Assembly: GCF_001949145.1 (NCBI RefSeq)
Contig: NW_019091509.1
Span: forward strand, 447,093 to 490,123
Source: Acanthaster planci
Lineage: Eukaryota; Echinodermata; Asteroidea; Valvatida; Acanthasteridae
DNA length: 43,031 bases
Reading direction: 5' to 3'
Under the pieces are notes generated by a model that saw only the letters and a list, made by a program, of their open reading frames with translations, did no database searches and was not told where the DNA came from. This document shows positions 29,876 through 39,544 of this stretch, piece after piece. Positions within the stretch are counted from its first letter, which is position 1, and every line of letters starts with the position of its first letter. Both the position numbers and the translations under genes were made by a program.

Positions 29876-30894
29876 ACATTCACCTAAAAACTGGGTTTGC
29901 GTGATCGCCGTAGTGCGTACAGTGTGTGTGTGCCATGTGCATTCAGCATGCATGCAACGCAAGCAGTTTCATACTGATGACTCAAACTGAAGTCTTGTGT
30001 TGGATTTGTAGCTATTTTAGCCTTTGTTTTTCATAAAATTGTTTTTTTTTTAGCTGAAACAGCTTTTGTTCTTGTAAATGATTTTTCCTTTTTCGTTTTT
30101 TGGTTTTTTTGGTTTTTTTTTTTAATTTTTGCGAAAAAGCCTTTCTGTTCGTCAGGATTTTGGGGGGGTTGTTCTTTTTGAGTCAAAAGCCCATAGACTT
30201 GGCACACGTTTTTCTTTGCAGCACTTTTGCCATTAATCTTTGTCGCTCAGCATTTAAAGTTGGCATAGGCATAGTCATTATTGCATAGATGTATGTTGAA
30301 GAGTGACGTCATGATGACGTCATGTAGGTCATATGACGTCATCACAAAGTCCATTATTTCAGAGCCCTACATCTACAAAACAGTATGTCCAATTTGGTTG
30401 GAACTTGTTGTGTTATTAGACCGGGATGTGTTCTAGATGAAATTTGAGATGACATCACTGTGACATCATCTTGCGATTTAATAAATAATTTTAAACTTTT
30501 GAATATATTTTCAAATTTTGCAATATGTCACTAACGCAATGTGATATATTAATTTTTTTGTGTATTAGGTTCGTTGAGCAATGCGTAAATGTACAAAATT
30601 TGGAAAAATGAAGGTTTTTTTGAAACCTGCATAAAAGGAAGGTTCAGTTGTCATGAAAATTGGTTGGTAAGTAGATAACAGTACCAGTACACAAAATCAT
30701 GTCATTTTTTAATTATTTTTTAAACTTGCACTGACACCTCACTACAGACACTCTGCCAAATTTGTGTATGTTGATTTCTTCACCACTTTCACACTTCGTT
30801 TTTCATTACCTTCCATCTTTTTGAAAATCCTTGACAAGAATAGACACACAATCAGTGCATTTTTCAAAGAGTGTTTGCCGTTGTATTCATCTAC
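29876..30894. other. stretch without gene; TGACGTCA cluster
   Basis: Contains T-rich runs near 30040-30125 and three perfect TGACGTCA palindromes at 30304-30311, 30315-30322 and 30334-30341. Nothing coding recognised, apart from the possible downstream tail of the helicase relic. Confidence 0.5.
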
Positions 30895-32051
30895 TTACTT
30901 GTTACATGGGAAGATGTGCAATCCATCATTACAATTTTCTTCGATCTGACGAGATTTCAATAGTGTGATATCATCTTCAGATAACTTTTCTTTCTTACTT
31001 TTCACTCGCAACCCATTCAGTAATTCAGCAAACTCTACGTCATCTTTTTGTCGGATGATTTCAATCAGGTCTACTTTCTTAAAAACGTCGTTCCACAGAT
31101 CACCAGAGATCACTCATTGATACAAAGCTTTTCCTTTCACTGGAGGTAACTGATAAAAATCCCCAACAGCTAAAATACTGATGTTACCAAAGCATTGTAA
31201 CTGCGTGATTGTTTTATCTGTTGCAAACGTCCATGTATATAACACAGAATCTTGTGATCAACCATTGATATTTCCTCTATTATCAAAATTTGAAGATCTT
31301 GCAACACATTCCTTAGTGTATTCAATTTCTCTTTACCAAGTGGTTGATATGGTAATCTACAAGTAGCATCAGTAGAAATTGAATGAGCACTGTGAATTGT
31401 ACTACCATTGACATTAAATGCAGCAACTCCTGTCAACTATCAACACTGATACATTGTCTGGATCATGAATCATTCTAGCAAAAAGTCTTGTTGCTTCATA
31501 ATAAACTGACTTTATCAAGTGACTTTTACCAGTTCCAGCTCCACCTTTCACAAACACATGAAACGGTTCAGGATTTTTACCATTAATGCTCTCTAAGCTC
31601 CGGTTATGAATCTTATTAAAAACCTGTCTCTGCATTATGTTCAATGATCTCAACATATTTGTTGCTTAGATACTTCCCCCTGGATGTTTTTCAATATTAC
31701 ATACTTTGTCAACCATTTCATCACATTTCAAATCAGTGATATCAAATTCATTCCTTTCTTCCACAACTTGATCCCATTCTGCTTTACACTGAAATCTCTC
31801 TTGCTCAGAAATAGGACAAATCAAAATCATGCATCTTGTTGAAGACCAAATTTTTTGACATACTGTTCTGCTGCTTGAAGGGAATCAGCATTGGCTTCAT
31901 ACATGGAACGATTACTTTCAACAATGCAGATTTCATTTCACCATTAAGGCTTACAGCCCCATTTTCATTTTCAGTCAAGGTTATCTTATTCCAAAGATAT
32001 TCAAGAGGTGTTGAATTTTTGCCTCGTGCAAAAACTGAACTGAAAGTCTAA
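30895..32051 (-). pseudogene. PIF1-type helicase relic, probably from a Helitron
   Basis: Read from 32051 downward, the frames give: ARGKNSTPLEYLWNKITLTE; ADSLQAAEQYVKKFGLQQDA; AEWDQVVEERNEFDITDLKC; LNIMQRQVFNKIHN and HVFVKGGAGTGKSHLIKSVY with the Walker A motif GGAGTGKS (near 31533); [19 protein letters not shown]; the Walker B region [36 protein letters not shown]; and, after a stop, SGDLWNDVFKKVDLIEIIRQ. This order is that of PIF1-family superfamily-1 helicases. The style (long N-terminal linker, [15 protein letters not shown]) matches the helicase part of Helitron Rep-helicases or their cellular relatives. Interrupting stops and frameshifts near 31120, 31436, 31665 and 31830 disable it. 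No Rep (HUH) domain is seen upstream, so the origin is inferred. Confidence 0.75.
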
Positions 32052-33051
32052 TAATAAAGCTTCTGCAATCTGTTGTCAGTTAAATTTGTCTGTATTGTGT
32101 GCGTATATTTTCAAAAGAGTGTAGTTGGCCCTCAACAATCGAATTCAACATTGTGTATTAATTGTGTCAAAGGGAAGTGTTATCAATGAAAATTGACCTC
32201 ACATGATGATGACGTCATCAGATGATCATGTCATGTGACATTAAAGGTGCACTCTTCCAAGCGCTATACATGTATTTCTCGAAGTGTATGTCTGATTGGG
32301 TTGAAAGCTGGCAACTTGACCCATAGGTGTAAGAGCGGTAGTGTTAAGAGCCGTATGCATTGTACTGGTAAAGCGTGTAACGGAGGCCCGCTATTTGGTG
32401 GGAATCTGGCAAAATTACAAACATACATGTATGGCTGGAAAAGTGTGTGAGCGTATTGTCACGCTCTACTGTAGCACGGAGGGTAGTAGTCCAACAGAAA
32501 TTTTGAACTGTGGACTTTTTAACTGCGAAATGTTCAATTCCTGCCCCTTCCAACTTCTTGTTTGTTAAACCAAGAGTTTCCCGGAACAGCTCAGTGTTTG
32601 TATTGTTCATTTTGAAGTGATTGGTTTTTTTGGTCAGCATCACAAAAATCTCCAGGTAAGTGGATGTAGTGTTGTTGACAGTTACAGAGGTATTTCTTTG
32701 TATAAATGCCTATTCTTTTGGTAAGAAATTTTGTCGGCCTACAATATGAAAAAAAATCTTTCAACTTAACTTTAAACCTTGAGTTACCAACATTTTATTG
32801 TGCGTCTCTGACCAAATAACTTTTGCTGGCCACTGGAAAAAAGGCAAGAGTTGATGCATGGCCCATGCAGGACTATCGACCACCATCCAGCCCACAAAAG
32901 TATTAAATTTGATGACTTAAAATTCACCTTTTATGGTGGCACGTTTGTATTTTGCTTACTTTTATTAGGATTGCAGTTGTGCAACCATTGACGTACTGTA
33001 CATGTATTAACACTTCGGTACGCAGCATGATGACCTTCATTGTTGGATCGT
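32052..33051. other. stretch without recognised gene; one TGACGTCA palindrome
   Basis: Near 32205-32217 the sequence ATGATGACGTCATCA forms a palindrome like those at 30304-30341 on the other side of the helicase relic. Open frames near 32235-32643 lack motifs. Confidence 0.5.
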
Positions 33052-33178
33052 CAGTGCTGCAATTTGGCTTATAGTTATACACCGGTATGGCTTATACGCT
33101 GACTTTAAATCATAATTTGCGGATTTTTTGGTGCTGCAGCTTATACACCAGGTGGCTTATATTTCGAACATTACAGTA
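33052..33178. repeat. right inverted-repeat end with GGCTTATA motifs
   Basis: GGCTTATA-like words occur four times (GGCTTATAGTTATACACC, GGCTTATACGC, AGCTTATACACC, GGTGGCTTATATTTCG), ending in AACATTACAGTA at 33178. It pairs as an inverted repeat with the sequence at 28495. Confidence 0.55.
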
Positions 33179-34159
33179 TTTATGTTCTTGGCCTGAAATC
33201 CATGATGAGTACATTCCACAGCTTTGCAACAAATTTGTCATGTAAAGCTTATACATGGTACAAGGTTACATAACATTCTGTGCAATTTGATATGAGTGTT
33301 GCATCATGCACATGTTCACTCAGGATTGTGTAGATCAGGTACAGTGTACATCTTTTGGGCCTCATACAGTGCTTTTCTAATAGTATCATAAAGTGTATTA
33401 ACCCCTTCACGTCGGGATATTTTTACGGCAACCCACCTGGCTGCCGGGTTTATTTTCCGAATTTTGCTAACGGCAACCGCAGACGGCTACATTGGCCACC
33501 ACACACTGTACACAGCCTGGCTTTGTGTAGTCATGAAGCCTGCTGGGGTATTTGGATCCCATTCAACAAAATACCAGGTAACCAGCACTTGCCTTGCCCA
33601 CGGGACAACACCAACTACCCAAGGACGCTCGGTCACAGAGGAGAGTACAGCTCCCGCTAAGTTCACACAGTCTATGCTTGCTTTTAGTAGGCACCGTGGC
33701 TCGTGTACCTGCTTCCCAGTAGTCCATGCATGCCCAGCATCAATGCCCAGCCCTAACTTGAACATTGAGTGCGCTTCACAAGTTTTTATTTCAGCTAATA
33801 CCCAGTGAAGATTTCCGTAAAATTCCCCTAATGTTTTTATTTTGTGCAAAGTTTCCTCGTAATTTTCTTGAACATTTCTAAGTTGGTTTTTTTTTTTTGC
33901 AAGTTCTATTCAAATCCCCTTTCCTTATGTAATGATATATATAAATAGCCCCTTCTAAGTTTGAACCTTCCTATGAAAACTATCTTTCCAAACTAATCCT
34001 CCCCATAATTATAAAATAAACAGACACAAGAAAAACACAAGACAAATTTCTCACTTTTCGTCTTCTCTTGATGACTTGTTATTTCTTTTGATTCTCCATT
34101 TTCATATTTACAATCGTTTAATCTTTCTTCAATTTTATTTTTAACAAAAGGAACCTTCC

Positions 34160-34300
34160 CGTAAAAAACTTAGCCAAAAAAAGAAAAAAGAGAGTAGTTG
34201 CATTACACGATGGCTTCAAATAAGTGGAAAGTGTTGTAAAAAACTTAGCCAAAAAAGGAAAGAAAATGGAGAGTAGTTGCATTACACGATGTCTTGACAC
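34160..34300. repeat. tandem duplication inside the piggyBac element (~80-bp unit)
   Basis: The sequence AACTTAGCCAAAAAAAG...GAGAGTAGTTGCATTACACG, followed by ATGGCTTC, recurs as AACTTAGCCAAAAAAGG...GAGAGTAGTTGCATTACACG, followed by ATGTCTTG. The two units are nearly identical, so this duplication is young. Confidence 0.8.
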
Positions 34301-34360
34301 AGGAGAAAATTAAGTAATTGATTCAAGTATAATAAACCTTGAAGGATTTGCCTCAAAGTT

Positions 34361-34690
34361 CATGTACTATTTCTTGGAATACAGGAAACTTTACATAAGT
34401 AAGCAATGGATTCAAGTGTGATAAACCTTGAAACAAGGAGCAGCGAAATGTGGAACTTGGCTAATTTTACGCATCAATTTAGTCACTTTTCTATTTCTAG
34501 AACAAACATCATAAAATTTCATGTACTATTTCATTTATGATGTCTTGGAATACAGGAAACTTTGCACAAATAAGCAATTATTCAAGTGTGATATTCCTTG
34601 AAACAAGGAACAGCGCAAAGTGTCACTTCACAAATTTCACACATCACTTTGGTCTCTTTTTTTTGCCACTTCTAGAACAAACATCACACC
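34361..34690. repeat. tandem duplication inside the piggyBac element (~165-bp unit)
   Basis: CATGTACTATTTC occurs at 34361 and 34520; each copy is followed by TTGGAATACAGGAAACTTT, then ATTCAAGTGTGATA, CCTTGAAACAAGGA and TTCTAGAACAAACATCA. The second unit carries an extra ATTTATGATGTC. The last unit overlaps the C-terminal end of the transposase frame. Confidence 0.75.
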
Positions 34691-36469
34691 TTTTGTATAA
34701 TGTAGCTCGTTTTCCAGTTGGGGGAATTTCTACAGCAAAATGTCTTCCTATCAGTCTACCTGGACCAGGAAGACAGGTTGGTCTACCTCTAGATAGATAC
34801 ACTGGCAAATTTGGTGAACGCAACTCTAAAATTTCACTCACCAACATTTGTCTAAATGTCAAAAAACTGTCAGTGCCACCAATTTCCATAAACACAAGAT
34901 AAGAGTTTACAAGAGCAACATCAAGCAAAAAAAGAACAGTTTCTTTTACCATTTGATTGATTTTCTGACTGAATGGTGTGACGATGCCAGCTAGTCTGCA
35001 ATGTCCACACCCTTCATCCCCTCATAGTCGAGTACATACTTGGCTTTCTCCAAAGCGATGCCGTCGCGGTTCCGCTTGCCGGTGTCGGCCATCTCGGCTG
35101 TGTGCATCGTGGACAGCATACAGACATCTTTTTTGTCTCGCCAGACCAAGGCAAGCAAGCCTTTGTCGAGGAGCAATGAACAACATCCCCTCTCTCAAGT
35201 TTCAAGGAGCACAAGTCCTTGGGCATGTCTTGACGATTGATTCTCACCGTCCCGACAACGTTCGTCTTCTGGTCATGTAGTTTCAGGTACAGTTCTAGGC
35301 TGCTGAACCAGTTGTCCATGAAAATGGTGTACCCTTTGCCAAGAAGATCGGCATTCAAGACAAATACGATTTTCGTACTTGACAGTCCAGCAGTCTGGTC
35401 TTGACCGGTGTAAATCTTGAAGTTCCAGGTGTATCCAGCGGCAACACCCGTGCTTTGGCAGACTCGATGCACTTTTATGCCAATCCTCACACGCTTCTTG
35501 GGGTTGTACTGCTTGAACTTCAGTCTCCCTTTGAATTTCCAAAGGGACTCAATGGTAGTAATCTTGCTGGACGGAATGTAGACAGACTTGAACTTCTCGG
35601 TCAGTTCGTCTATCACCGGCTGTTATCGACAAAATGCAGATAGGCCAGCAAGTCCATAAATCTGTCGCAGGGCATAGTTTCAGGAAAAAGCGGAGTCTGA
35701 AGTATTGAGTCTCTCGTCCGGTAGGACTTCAAGTCGGGTTTCGGAATCAGTCCTTTGACTATCATCATGGACAGGAACACTGACATCTCATTTGGTGTTG
35801 TGTCGAACCAGCTTCGCATGTGACTTGGACTTGCGTCTGGTTGACTTTTCGGGTGTTCAGCGGCATAGCGGTTGGTCTCGTTGGCAATGTGCAACGTCAG
35901 CTCTGGGGTGAAAAACTGCTTGAAGATTTCGAGAGGAGTGCTGTTCTTGTCCAGTTCTTGTACTTGAACACCCGCTGTGCCTTGAAAACCGTCTCGATGG
36001 GGAAGTTGTCATCCGCCATCCGTTGAATGGACAAAGAAGTCTTGACCTTCTTGGCAGGCCTCGCTAACGGTGGTTGCCTGTCAGAATCGCTGTCACTAGT
36101 TACATTTTCTGAACTATGTTCAGATTCCGACATGAAATCTGAACCACTAGTCACAGACAAAGTTTCCTCGTGTAATGCAACTGAAGGGCCAGGAAGCAGC
36201 CAGGCAAATATATACCCAGCGCCACAGAAAACACTTCTTTTCAACAAAACAAATAACCAATTACATTGAACAATGGCCCATCTATACCCCGAGTGCGTGG
36301 TGCTGTTGTGCTGTCCACGTATTCCCAGCCCAGCAGGGCCGTAAACAATGGCGCGCACACCATGCCAGTGGCCTGCATTCATCACGTTCTGGGCCCACAC
36401 AAAACGCATTGCATAAGCCCTGTCCACGGCCTCGAGCTCCGCTCCTCGGAGATTACCCAGGGTATTCAA
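34644..36469 (-). pseudogene. piggyBac transposase, frameshifted
   Basis: Four consecutive frames on the - strand form one DDE_Tnp_1_7 (piggyBac) transposase. The N-terminal part (36469-35897) has an acidic, Ser-rich region (SESEHSSENVTSDSDSD) and a basic patch. Next, 35894-35613 has WFDTTPNEMSVFLSMMIVKG and a segment ending YLHFVDN. Then 35616-35014 has the catalytic region: TTIESLWKFKGRLKFKQYNP, GIKVHRVC, FMDNWFSSLELYLKLHD and GTVRINRQDMPK. Then 35176-34991 has WRDKKDVCMLSTMH and YEGMKGVDIAD, and 34952-34644 ends in a Cys-rich CDVCSRSGKKK. The second and third catalytic Asp (MDNW, GVD) are present. The first, normally in a (I/V)DE motif before the FKGR segment, is replaced by Ile (TTIESL). 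At least three frameshifts also break the gene, so it cannot be active. Confidence 0.85.
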
Positions 36470-36694
36470 TCAGAGACAAAGGGGTGTTTTGATGAAAAAA
36501 AACATTTACCAAGTATCAGGGGATCAACAAACTCTCCAGGTTGCCCCAGATTTCCATTCAATGTAAAGGTCCCAGTAATTACAGGTGTACACTGAATAAA
36601 AGTTACGGGTGTGGTATGTGGCTGCAGCCGCTTCCCGGTTACTAGACTTTGCTCCAGGCACGGCTCTTGCCGCTTCCCGACGCAAAGGGGTTAA

Positions 36695-38057
36695 TGTCAT
36701 TTAATAGTACTGTATTGTCTCTTTTAGGGTAGGGAGCGGTTATCAAAGAATGACAGAGAGTCAGTGGATTGACTTGCACACATTACTGATTTATTCTGAA
36801 GAAATATTTACATTGTCTCCATATTTACAATGATCAACTTCTATTGCCACCGAGGCTGGATATTACTGTATAGGATGTTCATCATAGGAACAATAATCAG
36901 CGTACAGCTCGTAAAAATCTGAGAAATTTATTCGGGAGTGACAAATAGGTTATTCATGGCAAAGCTATGCACTCATGAACGGACAAGGAGTTTGAGGGAT
37001 TTGCACCGGGGAGATGTAAATAAATTTTGGATTTTTTGCCCTGCCTGATGTGTATTATGAATACACGTTGCTAAGGGAAAACATCCAAAATAAATGGATG
37101 AGGATTTGTTTCTCTGAAGCTGCCTGCCAGCTGGGGAATGATCGATGCTGGCTTCCAGAGCTGGTCGCTTTATATAGACTTTCAGGGCCAGGTCTTAGCC
37201 AATGAGAACACTGAATTGGAGTGAATAATTCATACATCTAGAAAGTCTATGGAGGAAAAGTCTATGGGGATTTTGTGTACACTTGGTCTCACTGACTTAG
37301 TTTCTGGAGAGTGATAAAGTCCAAGAAGTTTTGGAACGGAATGGTGAAAGGCTGCTCGTGGGTGTGTTATGGGGGACTTAGTCAATGAGAGAGTGGACAG
37401 GGTGAGCTTTTCTTTGTACATTTAGTTGTGTACAACACTTACATGTAGTCTCTGGATGGCTATTACCCCGCAATTCTTGTGGGGTAAAACTGGGTGAGTG
37501 GAGGTAATTGACCTTGCTGTGCCGTGACCCGACACAGACTTACCGCATGTGGTTTGGCAAGACGCATATGCTATGAAGTGGGGGTGTGTGTGGGTCAAAT
37601 GTATGGGTCTTATGTGTGACTGAAAGTAGTATCAACTCCTGGAAAGATTTTGGGGGAAATGACAAAGTTAGAAATGTGCTACAGAGTAGTAGTTCAGGGG
37701 CATGTCTTGGCAAAGCACAATCAGATTGCGTGTGGTATGCAATGCAATATGGATGGTCATTGTGTGCTTGCTGTGGGATGAGTGCATGGTGTGTATACTA
37801 CAAATAACGTATACACTGTAATCTACATGCATATAGGGGAACATTTTGTAGGAATGTAACAGTACTATTGGTTTCTAATAGGATTGTCTTTTTTTTGGAA
37901 GACCCTTGTGCATTCACAAAGCCGTAGTTTTTCGGGGATCTTTCCAGTGGACATAAAATTTTCTCTTTTTTTTGGTCATTTACAGAAGACACCTCTTGTG
38001 TATGATAATGATTTGAGTATCATTTGTTTTCATTTTCATTGCACCATGTTTCTTATG
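36695..38057. other. 3' part of the giant intron, nothing recognised
   Basis: No coding motif or repeat family recognised. A GT-rich stretch lies near 37560-37620. Confidence 0.5.
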
Positions 38058-38062
38058 TACAG

Positions 38063-38144
38063 GAATGTGTCACAAGCCATACAAGCGAGGGATATGAAGT
38101 TTTCTTCAAAAGATCCAACCCAATTCTTTATTGCAACAGATTCA
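38063..38144 (+). CDS. DYNC2I1: DYNC2I1 (WDR60) exon f, first after the giant intron
   Basis: The exon follows TACAG at 38058-38062 and ends before GTAAGA at 38145. With the split arginine codon it reads RNVSQAIQARDMKFSSKDPT and then QFFIATDS. The vertebrate WDR60 segment at this position has the same spacing: a K-F followed by DP-x-x-F-x-x-GTD. The 82 bases hold one base of a split codon plus 27 codons, ending on a complete codon, in phase with the next exon. It encodes a strand of the WD40 propeller. Recognition is moderately strong because of FSSKDPTQFFIATD. Confidence 0.9.
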
Positions 38145-38856
38145 GTAAGAACACTTTCAGCTAAATGTTTTTATAACAACTATTCTTCAGTATAGATTGT
38201 TAATTATAATTAATCAATTAATTATGCATTAAAAAACGACAGTTGACTTGTCTGTGTCCAAAACCTTGCATTGGCAAAGATTTGTTCAGACATATATGAT
38301 GAACAATATCATGAGGACTTGTAATGTGTTGGAATGATGCTTTACTCTGAAATGTGATGTCATAATGACATTTTCTCACTTGGCACTGAATTCCATTTAC
38401 ATATTATTCAAAGACAAAATGAAACTGAAAACCTTATAAAGCCAATATTCTGTGCCTGCTGATGGTCATTATGCTTGTGAGGCTCCAAAGTGTGATATGG
38501 GATATTGATGAAGCAATCTTAGGTGTTGAATCTACATACAAAATGTTTTGCTTTTTTGTATTCAAGGTTGTCTAAATGACAAGGTTAATGGAGACATTTA
38601 GAAATGCTATGTACTCACACCTAAATGAGCAGATGAACTTTTTCCAGATATATTATTAACTTGAAATGAGTTTCATGTATGGAATAAATAAACAAAAATG
38701 TTGGAAGTGTAAAATACTAGCTTTTTTTAAAATCCAATATTGAGTTTTCTGGTCAATGGAATATTAAAAAGTGGTTGACAGTAAAGGCCTTTGATGACCT
38801 AAGTGCTTTATTGGAGTATGTCTGAAATTTTTATATCTTTTCCATTGTTTCTACAG

Positions 38857-38923
38857 GGGTGCATCTTGCATGGAAGCAGGCATGGAGATAGAATCTCTCC
38901 AAGACACTACGGAAAACCAATTG
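38857..38923 (+). CDS. DYNC2I1: DYNC2I1 (WDR60) exon g
   Basis: The exon starts after TACAG at 38852-38856 and ends before GTAAAG at 38924. It reads GCILHGSRHGDRISPRHYGK then PI and the first base of a glycine codon. It corresponds to the vertebrate G-LISHGTRQ-x-R-x-(S/A)P segment that directly follows GTD in WDR60. The preceding exon ends ATDS, so the joined motif is FIATDSGCILHGSRHG, the typical WD-strand junction of this protein. The next exon (the region leading to the VNVIDFSPF-like strand and the last WD repeats) was not found in the remaining 4.1 kb. Confidence 0.9.
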
Positions 38924-39315
38924 GTAAAGTTGTATGTCTTTTCAGACATAAATTTGCATCTTTGGGCATTTCATTTGCCAAAAATGTTATCGAAAAGATG
39001 GCATTGAGAAGTAGTGTATATTCCCAGCGTAATGAAAGAAAAATTATCAGGATAAATTCCTTGCAATAGTTGTTGGCTACACAGCCAAAACGCCGCATTC
39101 ATCCTACCCGATTGACCTACAATTTGCATATTTCCCTAGTGACATTACGCCATTCACTAAATCTTGATCAACTTCTCGTGCATCCTCATCTATCTGTCCC
39201 ACAATGCACTGCAGCGTAGCTGCTGTGTTCACCGATGTCACCACACCGGGCATGCTGCCATCCTTTGGGCCTACTCTACCTGCATTTCCAGCTTACCTCA
39301 AGCCCAACACGGCAC
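38924..39315 (+). other. start of the next DYNC2I1 intron
   Basis: The open frame continuing past the donor to 39069 is intron read-through without conserved motifs. Nothing else recognised before the hAT MITE. Confidence 0.6.
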
Positions 39316-39323
39316 CATGTCAG

Positions 39324-39536
39324 CAGTGTTGTAGTGGAGACCCCTTAAGACCTTCACAAGAGCGCTCAAGACCAACAAAAGACCTCTCGTCTGAATTCCA
39401 GTCACAAGCTATTCAACTGAACTGCAGCAAAAGCATTCCTGTGTCATTGTTCACCCTTTTACTTGTGACTGGTCTTGTGCATGGTCTTGATTCTGGTCTT
39501 GTGTCCGGTCTTGTGATGGTCTCGACTACAACCCTG
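39324..39536. mobile_element. hAT MITE, 213 bp, with perfect 8-bp target duplication
   Basis: The left end is CAGTGTTGTAGTGGAGACC; the right end read on the other strand is CAGGGTTGTAGTCGAGACC, matching at 17 of 19 positions. The element is flanked on both sides by CATGTCAG (39316-39323 and 39537-39544), an exact 8-bp duplication. AAGACC words cluster inside the left end and GGTCTTG words inside the right end as subterminal inverted motifs. It has no transposase. The 149-codon open frame at 39204-39653 spans it by chance. The ends resemble those of the hAT element at 14524 (CAGTGTTGT), so both may belong to one hAT lineage. Confidence 0.9.
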
Positions 39537-39544
39537 CATGTCAG

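Larger units (their letters stand above)
33402..36690 (-). mobile_element. piggyBac-type transposon, 3.29 kb, full length by its ends
   Basis: TTAA lies at 33398-33401 and again at 36691-36694. The left end CCCCTTCACGTCGGGA and the right end read on the other strand, CCCCTTTGCGTCGGGA, agree at 14 of 16 positions. TTAA duplication and short inverted ends are the piggyBac hallmark, and the interior encodes piggyBac transposase on the - strand (34644-36469). The interior 33410-34640, downstream of the transposase, holds diverged tandem duplications and an unrecognised open frame (33487-33849, - strand). Well-preserved ends with a broken gene imply that it inserted intact and then decayed. Confidence 0.9.
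13394..38062 (+). other. giant DYNC2I1 intron (24.7 kb) loaded with mobile elements
   Basis: The intron begins with GTATAA and ends with a TACAG at 38058-38062. It contains most of the large elements in the window: hAT element, minisatellites, three TTAA elements, the Ngaro/DIRS-type relic, GIY-YIG fragment, RAG1-like relic, PIF1-type helicase relic and piggyBac element. Stretches between them without recognised content are listed separately. Nothing in it looks like a nested host gene. Confidence 0.85.

Noticed and set aside
29637-29962. Open frames on the - strand rich in Asn, Thr and Cys
   Set aside because: They derive from the 16-17-bp minisatellite.
38803-39069. Single 88-codon gene
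   Set aside because: Only 38857-38923 is exon; the rest is intron read-through on both sides with clear AG and GT borders.
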